Below, piece after piece: positions 35,985 to 47,248 of a DNA stretch of 64,000 nt. Position 1 is the first letter of the stretch; each line of letters opens with the position of its first letter. The notes beneath the pieces are model-generated. The model saw only the letters and a list, made by a program, of their open reading frames with translations, did no database searches and was not told where the DNA came from. Position numbers and translations under genes: made by a program. The DNA comes from Baylisascaris procyonis (taxonomy: Eukaryota > Nematoda > Chromadorea > Rhabditida > Ascarididae), in the NCBI GenBank assembly GCA_037389465.1, contig JAZARR010000153.1:8822501-8886500 (forward strand). Direction: 5' to 3'.

Positions 35985-38900
35985 ATGTTGAAAATTTCAC
36001 GCATTTGCATCTCTCCTCTCGTGGGGTTATGCAATCGTGGAATATGTGGAACCGGACAGCTAATGCCACGTTTCCACCATCAATCATCGTTTCGAAAATT
36101 TTTGGAATATTTAACTGAGGTACTCTTCTATATTTCCCTTCTTTTCTTTATTTTCATTCCCTCTTAGTCAATATTTCATACGCATGAATTGTTGACTATT
36201 ATATTATAGCAGGTATATGCGATCATAGATTATAGATCATTACTTGTTGCTGAGTTGAGTGGGGTGGATTCGCTTTTGGGGAACCTGAATGCAGATAGAA
36301 GATCTATGCAAATTGATGCCAATAAAGGCATAGGAAGACCGTGACGTGGCATGAATTTTATCGAAGCAACGGGGGAGGATGTTACATTGGTTTATGTTGG
36401 AAGTGCAGAAGGGGGAGGGGTGGCCTAAATGCCTATTCGATGCGATGAAACTTCAAAAAAGTCGTTGCGTTTCGTTTCTGTAATTTTAAGTAAATTAGGT
36501 AACGGCCAGAATTTTCTACCATCTGATGTTACAATAAGGATATCAGAGCAGTTTTTAATCAAGAACACGTAGGTATTTAATAAAAGCTAGCTAACTGAGT
36601 GAAGAATTATAGAGGATGCTGAGTAGAAACTGATAAAGCAATAGGATAATGACGTAAAGGTGGTAGAAAGTTAATCTGGTAATGAAGTTAGAGGATGACT
36701 TCGGTTGGAAACGTAAGAGGCAGTGGGTTACACGGAAGTAACGAGTTGAGGATCAGTGCCGTGTTGTATCCCTCCGATATGTCCTTCTGCTTTGCCTTTC
36801 ATAGCCTTTTGAAATGCCTTTCTTTTTTTGTCATTCAAATCTTTTTGATGCGTCCTTTATTCTACCACTCACCGAAGCACATTTTATTATTTACGAAGGT
36901 AGGGCATATTCATGGCTATGCACCTCATCACCTACAATTTCTTTCATCCCTCCCAACGCTTATTCATTATCCAAGAATGTGGGCAACGTCATCAAATACC
37001 TGGGGGACAATCCTACGTCGGATTTTGGAATGATTATATTAGATATGACAGCATAAAGTAACAATAATGCAATGAGCTACCATAGAGGTAGGGCAAAGAA
37101 GGTGTGGACGCCCAGGGTTTCGCACTATGCTGTACTTATTTACACCTTATTAGCGTTTTGTTCGAAAGAAATGAGTGTGACCTGAGGTCATTCTTAATGG
37201 GAAAATGTGTCTTTCGGTTTTCTATGCGAGTTGACTTTATTGTTCATTTCGGAGATGTTCTTTGTGTTAACTGTGCTTTTCTCTCTAATATCTATCTCCT
37301 TACAGTTTTCGCTTAAGTTTATTTCTTTTTATGTTTTATTGGGCATGCTGATGGTGTCCAACTTTTGCATTCTCTATGACCAATCATTTCTGTTCATCAT
37401 AAATCGTTTTTATTATGATTTTGAATTAAATCTATTATCACTGATGCGTTCACTTCGGTTAGATTCCATTTGTTGAAATTAATCCAATATATATCCCAAT
37501 GTAGTCTGATCTGTTAGAACTATTTATCGGTTTCAATGAAATTACTTTAGTAATTAGTCCTCTTTGAATAAAATTCATTAGGAAATTCGAGGCAACCTGA
37601 AGGAGATTATTTCTGCTTATTAGTCGTTAGTTAGTTATTATACGGTAATCACGAGTTGATATCAGTTTGAATTGAGTTTGGAACTGCATAGAAATAAATG
37701 ATATGAAAATAGAAGGGGACTAAAATGGAACCATATCCTGAAATTATACGGTGAAAAAGTGTAATCGACGATGCTGCACTCTATTATACTAATTAATGTT
37801 CCTGATTCAGGGTGAGGAAGAAAGATTTTCGGCAAGCGGAGTGGCTCGTTCGCATGCATGGGATCGTCTGGATGCAAGGCATTGGACGCTCATATATCGA
37901 GATGCGAATGCTTCACGTGCTTATGCATTAGTTGCGGTGTTATTTCCTACGGCAATGATCGCTGTAGCAATATTATTGTTCGATTTCATCCATAACGAAC
38001 CAAACAACCGGACGTCTTTCGTTCAAAAGTTATGCAAGGATGCTGCGGAGGTTTGTCATCCTTCAATCCATTTAGCTTGGAGATTCTGTTTCGATATTGT
38101 CCCGGTGATAAGAGACAAGGAATTTGCCATCTGTTTTTTGTTTCGGTGATATTGGAGTGGGGATTTGCAGTCCATTTTTTACAACCTTTTCCATGAATAG
38201 AGCAAACATTAAATTGTCCGTATTCTCATGCCGTTAAAATTGTACTTTCATGCGGATATATCAGATGGGTAACGTTTACTGTGAAGTGTATCGTGTTTGT
38301 TGTTTCTGTTTGGTGAAGTTGTTTTGATTGATTTAGTTCATTGCATATACGGTAGTCGTATTATGGTATTCGCTAACATATAGAGGATGATAATTTGTAA
38401 GGTAGATTTTTAGTTGGCAATAAGGTAGCAATTTGTAAGGTAGATTTGTAAGGTGGGTTTCTTTTCTGAACTACCCGACGGGTAAAAAACAAACTTTTTG
38501 GCAGTAATTGCGAGTGATCATCTTAGCAGCCTGACGTTTAGTTTGGCAATAATCTTCGGAGCTATACTAGGATAAAGGCGAGGGATATAAGTCGCACTTA
38601 TGTTAGCAGCAATTGATGTCCACCGGTGGTGCTTTCTGTTCCTTTACCATAGAACTATCGGAAACTCTTTCATATATCCATAACGTTGTCACATTCCGTT
38701 GAATGACTTGAGGAAGCATCTGCAGGATGTGCATTTGAATCGATGATTGTATATAATATTTGTGGATTTCAGCTTGGTATGCTTGCTGCATTCCCGATTC
38801 TATGTTTCTTTATTGTTGTTATGGGTTTAATACGAGTTCAAAGCATTCGTCTATTTCGAATCTATCAACGAATCGACGATCCTCATCATTTTATAGCAAT

Positions 38901-39311
38901 CGTATCACGAAATTGTATTCTACAACAAAAGGTTCTCGCTTAATTAAAAAAAATTAAACTGTTATACTCTTGATTTTAACTAAAATATTTTAATTAATTC
39001 CATTTAAAATTTAAATTATTTTAGTTAAACTATAATTTTATCAAGAAGGGATACTTTCGTTTTGGATGATAAAGAATTATTTTTTATTATAGATGCCATT
39101 CGAGAGATCATTGGCGGTATTGTTAAGCGACCCGCTCACTGATGATATCACACAAAGTTTATGGCGGATGTTCGTTTCGGGAACATTACTTCTGAATGGG
39201 CGCCGTTTCGTTCATGATGACGATTGCTTTCGGGCAAACAACTTCCGGTCATTTATGCTCAATGAGACAAATATACCACCTAGAGAAGTTGGTAGTAAAC
39301 ATCGTTCTTAG
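35985..39311 (+). CDS. Two-TM, probably mitochondrial, membrane protein (copy 1)
   Basis: Four phase-0 exons: 35985-36119, 37811-38050, 38773-38931, 39093-39311 (stop TAG), 250 residues. The N-terminus (MLKISRICISPLVGL, then more Arg, Ser and His with no acidic residue for about 40 positions) looks like a mitochondrial presequence. Segment HWTLIYRD (about 70-76) precedes TM1 at about 84-105 (ALVAVLFPTAMIAVAILLF). TM2 is about 127-146 (GMLAAFPILCFFIVVMGLI) and is followed by RLFRIYQRIDD and a C-terminal soluble part of about 90 residues. Two close TM helices with a preceding IYR-like motif and a folded C-terminal part resemble the small mitochondrial TMEM186/TMEM70/TMEM223-type proteins; this is a weak inference. 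The gene is duplicated intact at 56911-60237. AATAAA lies at 39763-39768. The start could lie further upstream, but the ATG follows a TTTCAG acceptor at 35949. Confidence 0.8.
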
Positions 39312-41807
39312 TTGCTTTTTTTGATTAGGTTTTATTTTGATGATATACCCTGAAGGGCAGGTAGGGATCAGTTAAGATGGGTAGTGATACGGGTAGGGAT
39401 ATGATTCTAAAACATTCAACTTATCTTTTGCATCTTCGATTTGAATCTTTGTCTGTATTGTTGCGATTACGTTTTCCTCATATAAAAATCTGGAAAGTGT
39501 TAAATGTCTTTATTGGCTATTTGACTTTCTGTTTCCCATTTTATATAAGTGAAATTTAACTGCGCAGTGAATTGATTTACACATATATTGTAGAGGTTCA
39601 AAAATGAATAGGCCTAGATGGGTAAATGGATAAGAACGATGGGTAAATGGATAGATTAAGATGGGTGAATGGGTAAGAACGATGGTAAATGAATAGATTT
39701 AAGGTTATATTGTTTGCGAATAATTTAGCATTTGCGTAATGGCTAAGAGATCAATAAAGTATTGAGCCTTTGACCGTTTATCACTTGCTTGATAATTGTT
39801 TTTCTCTGATAAGTTTGTCTTAGGGAGTAATAAGATGTCAATGACGTGCAAAATTTGTGTTGTTTCAGTTATTTTTTAGTCAGATAGTTTTAAAAAAGTA
39901 AAAAGAAATGCTGAAATATTTCGAACCTAGGCTGAAAATGTTATGAAATGTTCGAACTTAAGCTGGAAATGCTATGACATATTCGAACCTAAGTTGGAAA
40001 TGTTATGATATAGTGTGTATCTTGATTGTTAGATGGTTGCTTGCATTTAAAAGCTTTGATGATGGAAGCCATTCGAAGGATGGCACTTCGATGTTGTTCA
40101 TAAAATTGTTGATACGACCTGTTTTGATGATAAATGCTTGAAATATTTGCGGTTGGTGCATATGTATTGCTTAAGTGTGAATGATGAATGCATTGCTCAT
40201 TGTATCGTTATTTGAATAAGCTCAATGACTTTTCATCCATTCAGATACTAATATTATATAAAACATTTTGGTACTATTTATATTGCTCTGGGTTATGGTA
40301 TGGGGGGAGGGGGCAAGGGGGTTACGGAGCGAAGGTGAGGGGTTAGGGGGTGATTTGCGCGATGTGGTCGATGATATCAAGGAAAGAGGGAAGGTGCTAG
40401 ACCTCTGAGTTGTTATAAATCCATGTGCTATATGTTTGCCGTAGAATTAAAAAAGTTGATTTGTTGTGTTTGTTTTTTGTGTAATTTGAGTTGTTTTTAA
40501 TATTTAGCTAAGGTCTTATCTATAATTCACTTTAATATTGGATTATTATAAAATTTTATGCCGTCGATTCTAGTCATATTATTGTGAAAGGAATTATTAT
40601 ATTTGTTTGTTTTGATGAAGGTGCTTTCTTATGATTTACGGGTAAATTGAAACGTATGAGAAAGTAGAAGGGGTAGGGAGAGGTGAAGGAAACGATGAAT
40701 CAATTTATCCCTGTTGAATGAATTTCGGCTGGAAATAATCCTAGAGCATTTATTTCAAACGAGGCTGGTAATAAGAGTTGGCTCATTTAGGTTGTCAAGG
40801 TTTTTTTATTCTTTGCAGTTGTTATCTTCTTTGCATTTGTTTCTATGGTTTTTCTCAAAAAAAAAAAAAAAACCCTTCAATAATGCGTCATAGGTTTTTG
40901 TCTTTTTCGAAATAAATGATTGAGTACAATGCAATGTGTCCTCTGATGACGCCATTGGATGCGCTAATTGTCGGGTTAATTACCTATCTTTATAAATTAT
41001 TACTTCATTATTTATTTTTATTATTTATTGTTTGTTCAATTGACTAGTTGGCTACTCTGTTATATTGTTGTAGAATTTTTTAACCATATTACGTGCAATA
41101 CCTTTAACGAAGAAATTCATAAGCTTTTTGGCAATTAGAAATGGTTTCGAGGATTGACGTTGACGAATTCCTATTTTTCCATTTCTTGGGAAGGTTGGTT
41201 TTGATGTCAGCGCAGTTAAAAATCATCTTGCGCGGTGCTCGAGAGGCGTTTGAGCCATTCGAAGGTGGGAGGGGGGAGTGGAGGGGAAGGGATGGGTTTG
41301 TGGATTTGTCGTAACTATATTCTTATGCTCACATATACCATGTGCAGCATTTATCTGTTCATGAAAGACTTTCACTTATGCATTACTGACCGCAAATGCG
41401 GTCATGTTTATTGAGAGTAAATGCGTCGCGGATTATATGAGGTGATCTACAGCAGTGTTCTATGTACGCCTCACTGCTACAGGATCAGCACATTACGATA
41501 GAGCGCAAATTGTGCTATTTAGATTTTACTTGTTACTATCATTGCGTGTCGTATTTGGTACTTACGGAATAGTCTCAATTCTTCAGCGTGCTATTCTTTT
41601 CTTTTTGAACCATCCATTATTGCAGTAGTAATGCAACCTCGATATTGTTGTGCTTCTAGCAGTGACCACGATTGTTATTTATAGTGACGATATGCCAGTG
41701 AAAGCGGGCAATATGTGACTATCCTTTAAGTTCATGTAAAACTTGCGACAAGCGTTCAGAAATTTAAAGTTTTGCTGATAAGAAAAGGGTGAAGCTCACC
41801 TTTACAG
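39312..41807. other. Intergenic region between the two membrane-protein genes (copy 1)
   Basis: No supported exon. It contains AATAAA at 39763-39768, short direct repeats of GATGGGTAAATGGATA type (39615-39690) and of TTCGAACCTAGGCTG-like units (39925-39995), a G-rich stretch at 40300-40355, an A-run at 40858-40872, and a purine-rich block at 41265-41295. A TTTACAG acceptor ends at 41807. Confidence 0.5.
39763..39768 (+). terminator. Candidate poly(A) signal of the two-TM gene (copy 1)
   Basis: AATAAA about 450 bp after the stop. It is conserved in copy 2 at 60689-60694. Confidence 0.5.
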
Positions 41808-41865
41808 GTATATATGTAACGATCAAAGAAGACGATCTGTGCTAGCCCCCGATTCGATCGCTTTT
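41801..41865 (+). promoter_or_regulatory. Splice acceptor and leader with a start-stop element
   Basis: TTTACAG ends at 41807, followed by a 58-base leader to the ATG at 41866. The leader holds an ATG directly followed by TAA (41814-41819). The acceptor may be a trans-splice site. The same arrangement is present in copy 2. Confidence 0.4.
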
Positions 41866-44800
41866 ATGAATGGTTATCGCCGAGTGCATCGCCGAATGTC
41901 GCTAACGACATGCGCAGCATTTCTGCTATTTTTGATTATAGTGGAAGCGATTTGCTGCCCTTATTTTACATCGACAAGGAAAGGTATTTCTTCCAGATTT
42001 TTATTTATTTTTATCCATTCAAGTTTTAGATTCCATTCCTTGTAAGGTGAATTTTATTGTTGTTGTTAGTGGTGGTGATGGTGTATAGTAACGAGATATT
42101 AAAACTTACTTCTAAGCGCTATTTATTGTTTATTTAATGGAAATTGTAAGTAAAACTTCTAGATCAAACAATATAACTTAACTAGATGTTCGCCGGAAAG
42201 GTGTTTGGGGATGGTGGAACCATGCTGCATTAGGCTGATAACGGAGCACAAAAGAGGCAATAGAAGTTGTGAGCTGTACTGTTTAATCTGCGAAATCATT
42301 ATAGTCATCTTTTCTATCCCCTGCCTAATAGCCCCTTCCCTATTTTTCTTTACCCTCTTCTCGGGTCCTCTATCGGGTGGTTGCCCCTTAACCTGGTTTA
42401 CGTTAGTTGATGATGTTTTCTGTCCACTGCCTAGTAACCCCTTCCCCTATTTTTCTTTACCCTCTTCTCGGGTCCTCTATAGGGTAGTTGCCCCTTAACT
42501 GGTTTACGTTAGTTGATGATATTTTCTGTCCACTGCATAGTAACCCCTTCCCCTATTTTCTTTACCCTCTTCTCGGGTCCTCTATCGGGTAGTTGCCCCT
42601 TAACCTGGTTTACGTTAGTTGATGATGTTTTCTGTCCACTGCCTAGTAACCCCTTCCCCTATTTTTCTTTACCCTCTTCTCGGGTCCTCTATAGGGTAGT
42701 TGCCCCTTAACTGGTTTACGTTAGTTGATGATATTTCCTGTCCACTGCCTAATAACCCCTTCCCCTATTTTTCTTTACCCTCTTCTCGGATCCTCTATAG
42801 GGTAGTTGCCCCTTAACTGGTTTACGTTAGTTGATGATATTTCCTGTCCACTACCTAATAACCCCTTCCCCTATTTTTGTTTATCCTCTTCTCGAGTCCT
42901 CTATAGGGTAGTTGCCCCTTAACCTGGTTTACGTTAGTTGATGATATTTTCTGTCCACTGCCTAGTAACCCCTTCCCCTATTTTTCTTTACCCTCTTCTC
43001 GGGTCCTCTATCGGGTAGTTGCCCCTTAACTGGTTTACGTTAGTTGATGATATTTTCTGTCCACTGCCTAGTAACCCCTTCCCCTATTTTTCTTTACCCT
43101 CTTCTCGGGTCCTCTATCGGGTAGTTGCCCCTTAACCTGGTTTACGTTAGTTGATGATATTTTCTGTCCACTGCCTAGTAACCCCTTCCCCTGTTTTTCT
43201 TTACCCTCTTCTCGGGTCCTCTATAGGGTAGTTGCCCCTTAACTGATTTACGTTAGCTGATGATATTTTCTGTCCACTGCCTAGTAACCCCTTCCCCTAT
43301 TTTTCTTTACCCTCTTCTCGGGTCCTCTATAGGGTAGTTGCCCCTTAACTGGTTTACGTTAGTTGATGATATTTTCTGTCCACTGCCTAGTAACCCTTTC
43401 CCCTATTTTTCTTTACCCTCTTCTCGGGTCCTCTATCGGGTAGTTGCCCCTTAACTGGTTTACGTTAGTTGATGATATTTTCTGTCCACTGCCTAGTAAC
43501 CCCTTCCCCTATTTTTCTTTACCCTCTTCTCGGGTCCTCTATAGGGTAGTTGCCCCTTAACTGGTTTACGTTAGTTGATGATATTTTCTGTCCACTGCCT
43601 AGTAACCCCTTCCCCTATTTTTCTTTACCCTCTTCTCGGGTCCTCTATCGGGTAGTTGCCCCTTAACCTGGTTTACGTTAGTTGATGATATTTTCTGTCC
43701 ACTGCCTAGTAACCCCTTCCCCTATTTTTCTTTACCCTCTTCTCGGGTCCTCTATAGGGTAGTTGCCCCTTAACTGGTTTACGTTAGTTGATGATATTTT
43801 CTGTCCACTGCCTAGTAACCCCTTCCCCTATTTTTCTTTACCCTCTTCTCGGGTCCTCTATCGGGTAGTTGCCCCTTAACCTGGTTTACGTTAGTTGATG
43901 ATGTTTTCTGTCCACTGCCTAGTAACCCCTTCCCCTATTTTTCTTTACCCTCTTCTCGGGTCCTCTATAGGGTAGTTGCCCCTTAACTGGTTTACGTTAG
44001 TTGATGATGTTTTCTGTCCACTGCCTATAACCCCTTCCCCTATTTTTCTTTACCCTCTTCTCGAGTCCTCTATAGGGTAGTTGCCCCTTAACTGGTTTAC
44101 GTTAGTTGATGATATTTTCTGTCCACTGCCTAGTAACCCCTTCCCCTATTTTTCTTTACCCTCTTCTCGGGTCCTCTATCGGGTAGTTGCCCCTTAACTG
44201 GTTTACGTTAGTTGATGATGTTTTCTGTCCACTGCCTAGTAACCCCTTCCCCTATTTTTCTTTACCCTCTTCTCGGGTCCTCTATCGGGTAGTTGCCCCT
44301 TAACTGGTTTACGTTAGTTGATGATATTTTCTGTCCACTGCCTAGTAACCCCTTCCCCTATTTTTCTTTACCCTCTTCTCGGGTCCTCTATAGGGTAGTT
44401 GCCCCTTAACTGGTTTACGTTAGTTGATGATATTTTCTGTCCACTGCCTGATAACCCCTTCCCCTATTTTTCTTTACCCTCTTCTCGGGTCCTCTATCGG
44501 GTAGTTGCCCCTTAACTGGTTTACGTTAGTTGATGATGTTTTCTGTCCACTGCCTAGTAACCCCTTCCTCTTTTTTCTTTACCCTCTTCTCGGGTCCTCT
44601 ATCGGGTAGTTGCCCCTTAACTGGTTTACGTTAGTTGATGATATTTTCTGTCCACTGCCTAATAACCCCTTCCCCTATTTTTCTTTATCCCCTTCTCGGG
44701 TCCTCTATAGGGTGGTTGCCCCTTTACACGTTAGTTGCTTACTGTTAATTTCCCCTATTTTTCTTTATTTCTCGATGGGTTAACGGAAGTTTGCAATGAA

Positions 44801-47248
44801 TCACATTTTCTTCCCTTTCTCCCCATTTTCCCCTTAACTACGAGTTGCATACTAACTTCTCTTTCCTGGACCATTGGTTGAAGATTATTCAAATATTATT
44901 TAGTATTTTTACTCTTGTACAAGTACGACTTACGAGTTGAATATGGCCTCCCATTTATGAGTCATTTAGGGTAGTGATGGTTTACGTTAGTTGATGATGC
45001 TGTCCACTGCCTAGTATTATCTGGGTCGATAGGTAGTTGCAAGGTGAGTAAAGACTGGTAACTTTCCAAGGGTTCTATGATTGCTTAAGAACAGTTGAAT
45101 GGCCTCACCTAGTATATTAGACCGGGCCGGCCTTATAGAGTTGCCCTGGACCCTGTCCACTACCTACCCACCTATTTTACCCTCTTCTCGGATCCGGGCC
45201 CCTTAACACATTGATGACCCCACTGCTAACCATTTTGTTTATCTCTTCTCGGTCCTGTTTGCCCCTTAACCTGGTTTACGTTAGTCTGTCCACTGCCTGT
45301 AACCCATTTTCACCCTATCCTCTATAGGGTAGTTGCTTAACTGCGTTAGTTGATGATTTTTCTGTCCACTGCGTAACCCCTATTTTTACCCTCGGGTCAG
45401 GGTAGTTGCTTATGGCGTTAGTTGATGATGTTTTCTGTTCGCCTAGTAGGATTTTTCTTACCGTTTGCGACGGTTGTTTTGGTCGTCGAGAATGCGTTGA
45501 CTGCGCCTTCGATCTTATGGTGAGATGCCTTATCTCTTTTTAGTTGGAATATTGTTGTTTTTTCATATTTTTCTTGACCCTTTCTTGCTGTAATAGCTTA
45601 ACTGGTTTACAGTTGGATCTTTTTTGAAGATTATTTACCGCTTCTTTCTATTAAACTATTGCTGTCTGTTCATGTTTTTAAAAAGAAACGAAGAGAGCAA
45701 TGCAAAATAGTGAATGTCTTTAACTCCATTTTTGGCTGATTTATCCCCATTTTTCTCCATTTTCCCAGTGGTACTTTGGTTGCAGTGGTAATGCTGGCAG
45801 CTATTGGTAATGTTTGGCTTCTATATTTTTGCCCACATAGTTCTGCACTCGTCCAAATGTGTGTGTGGGATATTGCCTCATTTCAGCAAAGTGACCTTTA
45901 ACCTGAATGCAAACTGCAAGAGGGGGAGGGAGTGCATGGGCACATAATTGGTCAGGAGGATGTTTTTGAGGGGAAATTCGGAGCAATAATTGAACCAACA
46001 AGTAAATTCATTATGATCCACAAATAAATACATTCGTAATCCTTTGCATTTGATAATATCCAGATTAGGTTAGCACTGTTTATATTTAAAAGGCAAATTT
46101 TGCTTTATAGGTGCTATATTTTAATATAGGTATTGTTATGGTTTTGCTGTTTTAAGGTATGTCATCTCGGAAGAGCGTTTTAACGGCCTTATTGCTCTTA
46201 TTTATCGATGTAGTTTTTATACTTGTCAATATCATCGCTGATTTAATCGTCGATGTGCTATTGGCATCAGCGTTGCTCATTGGGATTGCGTTTCATTTTG
46301 CTCAAGGGAAAAAACCACATCTACGTAAGGAAAAGGTATGATTCTTCTACCATATACTGGTGAACATAGACCCTGGGGTTATAAGATCGAATTTTGAAGG
46401 AAGGAAATGCCGCTGGTATTAATGGAGGGTATCTTGATTTGTAATATCCTGGTATTAGCACTTAGTGTTATAATATTCCGATTTGCAGGAACTTTTATCG
46501 TTGTATCACGATGATCTTTTTTGCGACCCGTTCGACATTTTCTCTGGTAGTGGAGGTTGTTTGAACTATTGCGTCATCACTGCAAGCGTTCTTATTAAGG
46601 TGATTTTTTATATACTTTGGTGATAACCGTACCCATATGGAGTCGAGGATTGTAGCGTGTATGTCTTCCCCTATCCCCTCCCCTCCATCGGTTCCTTCCT
46701 TGATCAAAATTGCAAGTATTTGGTTTATTGGCTTAGCTGAGCGTTCAATGGACTTCTTAAAGGCTATATGTTTATTCCATTTGGATGGGATGTATTTCCT
46801 CTGGAATGTCTGTTTTAAGTCATTCGTTTAGTTTGGAGAAATATTTTTGCAACGAAAGTTTGAAGGTGAGGTTTATAAATACTTGAGCTTCTATTTCAAC
46901 CCATTCATCTGCAGATTTCATCTTGACGTTGTCCCAAAAGTCAAATGTATATATGAAGTGACGCTGTAACTGAACAGAATGTAGAGACTTTCTTACATTG
47001 ATTCTCAAAATTCATGATTGAAACTTAAATATTTTCTATTTCAGTTGGTTCCATCGATTCGGTATGCAAATATTATATTGTATTTGCTTTATATTTTGCG
47101 ATCGCTAACAACTTTACAACTTTTTATGCTACCAGCCATTTTTGGAGGCAGTATTCAATCGATCAAGTTGGTGACAAAATTAGTGGCAGATTGGCGAACC
47201 GTCAGAATCGATCATCATAATTCGAAAGATGGAACGACGTTTCAATAA
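41866..47248 (+). CDS. Probable multi-pass membrane protein with a satellite array in intron 1
   Basis: Proposed exons: 41866-41983, 46157-46335, 46489-46599, 47045-47248 (stop TAA), 203 residues. The last three exons join cleanly in phase 0. Exon 1 ends with one spare base (AAAG|GTATTT) that completes a codon with GT at 46157, so the phase fits. Exon 1 encodes MNGYRRVHRRMSL then a TM or signal anchor (CAAFLLFLIIVEAICC). Exon 2 starts MSSRKSVLTALLLLFID and is strongly hydrophobic for about 45 residues. Exon 3 is short and Cys-containing (ELLSLYHDDLFCDPFD). Exon 4 has another hydrophobic stretch (ANIILYLLYILRSL). No family is recognised. The exon-2 acceptor is TTTTAAG, which is atypical, so exons 2-4 may be a separate gene starting at the ATG 46159 (163 residues). 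AATAAA lies at 47418-47423. Confidence 0.55.
42316..44740. repeat. 106-bp satellite array, about 23 units (copy 1)
   Basis: Direct tandem units of about 106 bp contain CCCTCTTCTCGGGTCCTCTA, GTAGTTGCCCCTTAAC, GGTTTACGTTAGTTGATGAT and CTGTCCACTGCC. Units fall into two types, TATAGGG and TATCGGG, that alternate over part of the array. ORFs within the array are repeat artefacts. Confidence 0.97.
44741..45640. repeat. Decayed right edge of the 106-bp satellite
   Basis: Fragments of the unit (GGTTTACGTTAGTTGATGAT, GTCCACTGCC, TTGCCCCTTAAC, CCCTCTTCTCGG) recur in the same order but with many deletions and interspersed unrelated sequence. It is clearest at 44975-45020 and 45150-45450. Confidence 0.85.

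Larger units (their letters stand above)
31429..42315 (+). repeat. Segmental duplication, copy 1
   Basis: Collinear with 52546-63235 in direct orientation. The offset is about 21,117 bp at the left end and 20,920-20,926 bp further right; the change is explained by a shorter 41-bp minisatellite in copy 2. It carries the eIF5 last exon, the two-TM gene and the first exon of the next membrane gene. Homology continues into the 106-bp satellite. Confidence 0.97.

Noticed and set aside
42205..42710. Two overlapping plus-strand ORFs with repeated protein segments
   Set aside because: They lie in the 106-bp satellite and repeat with its period; no gene features.
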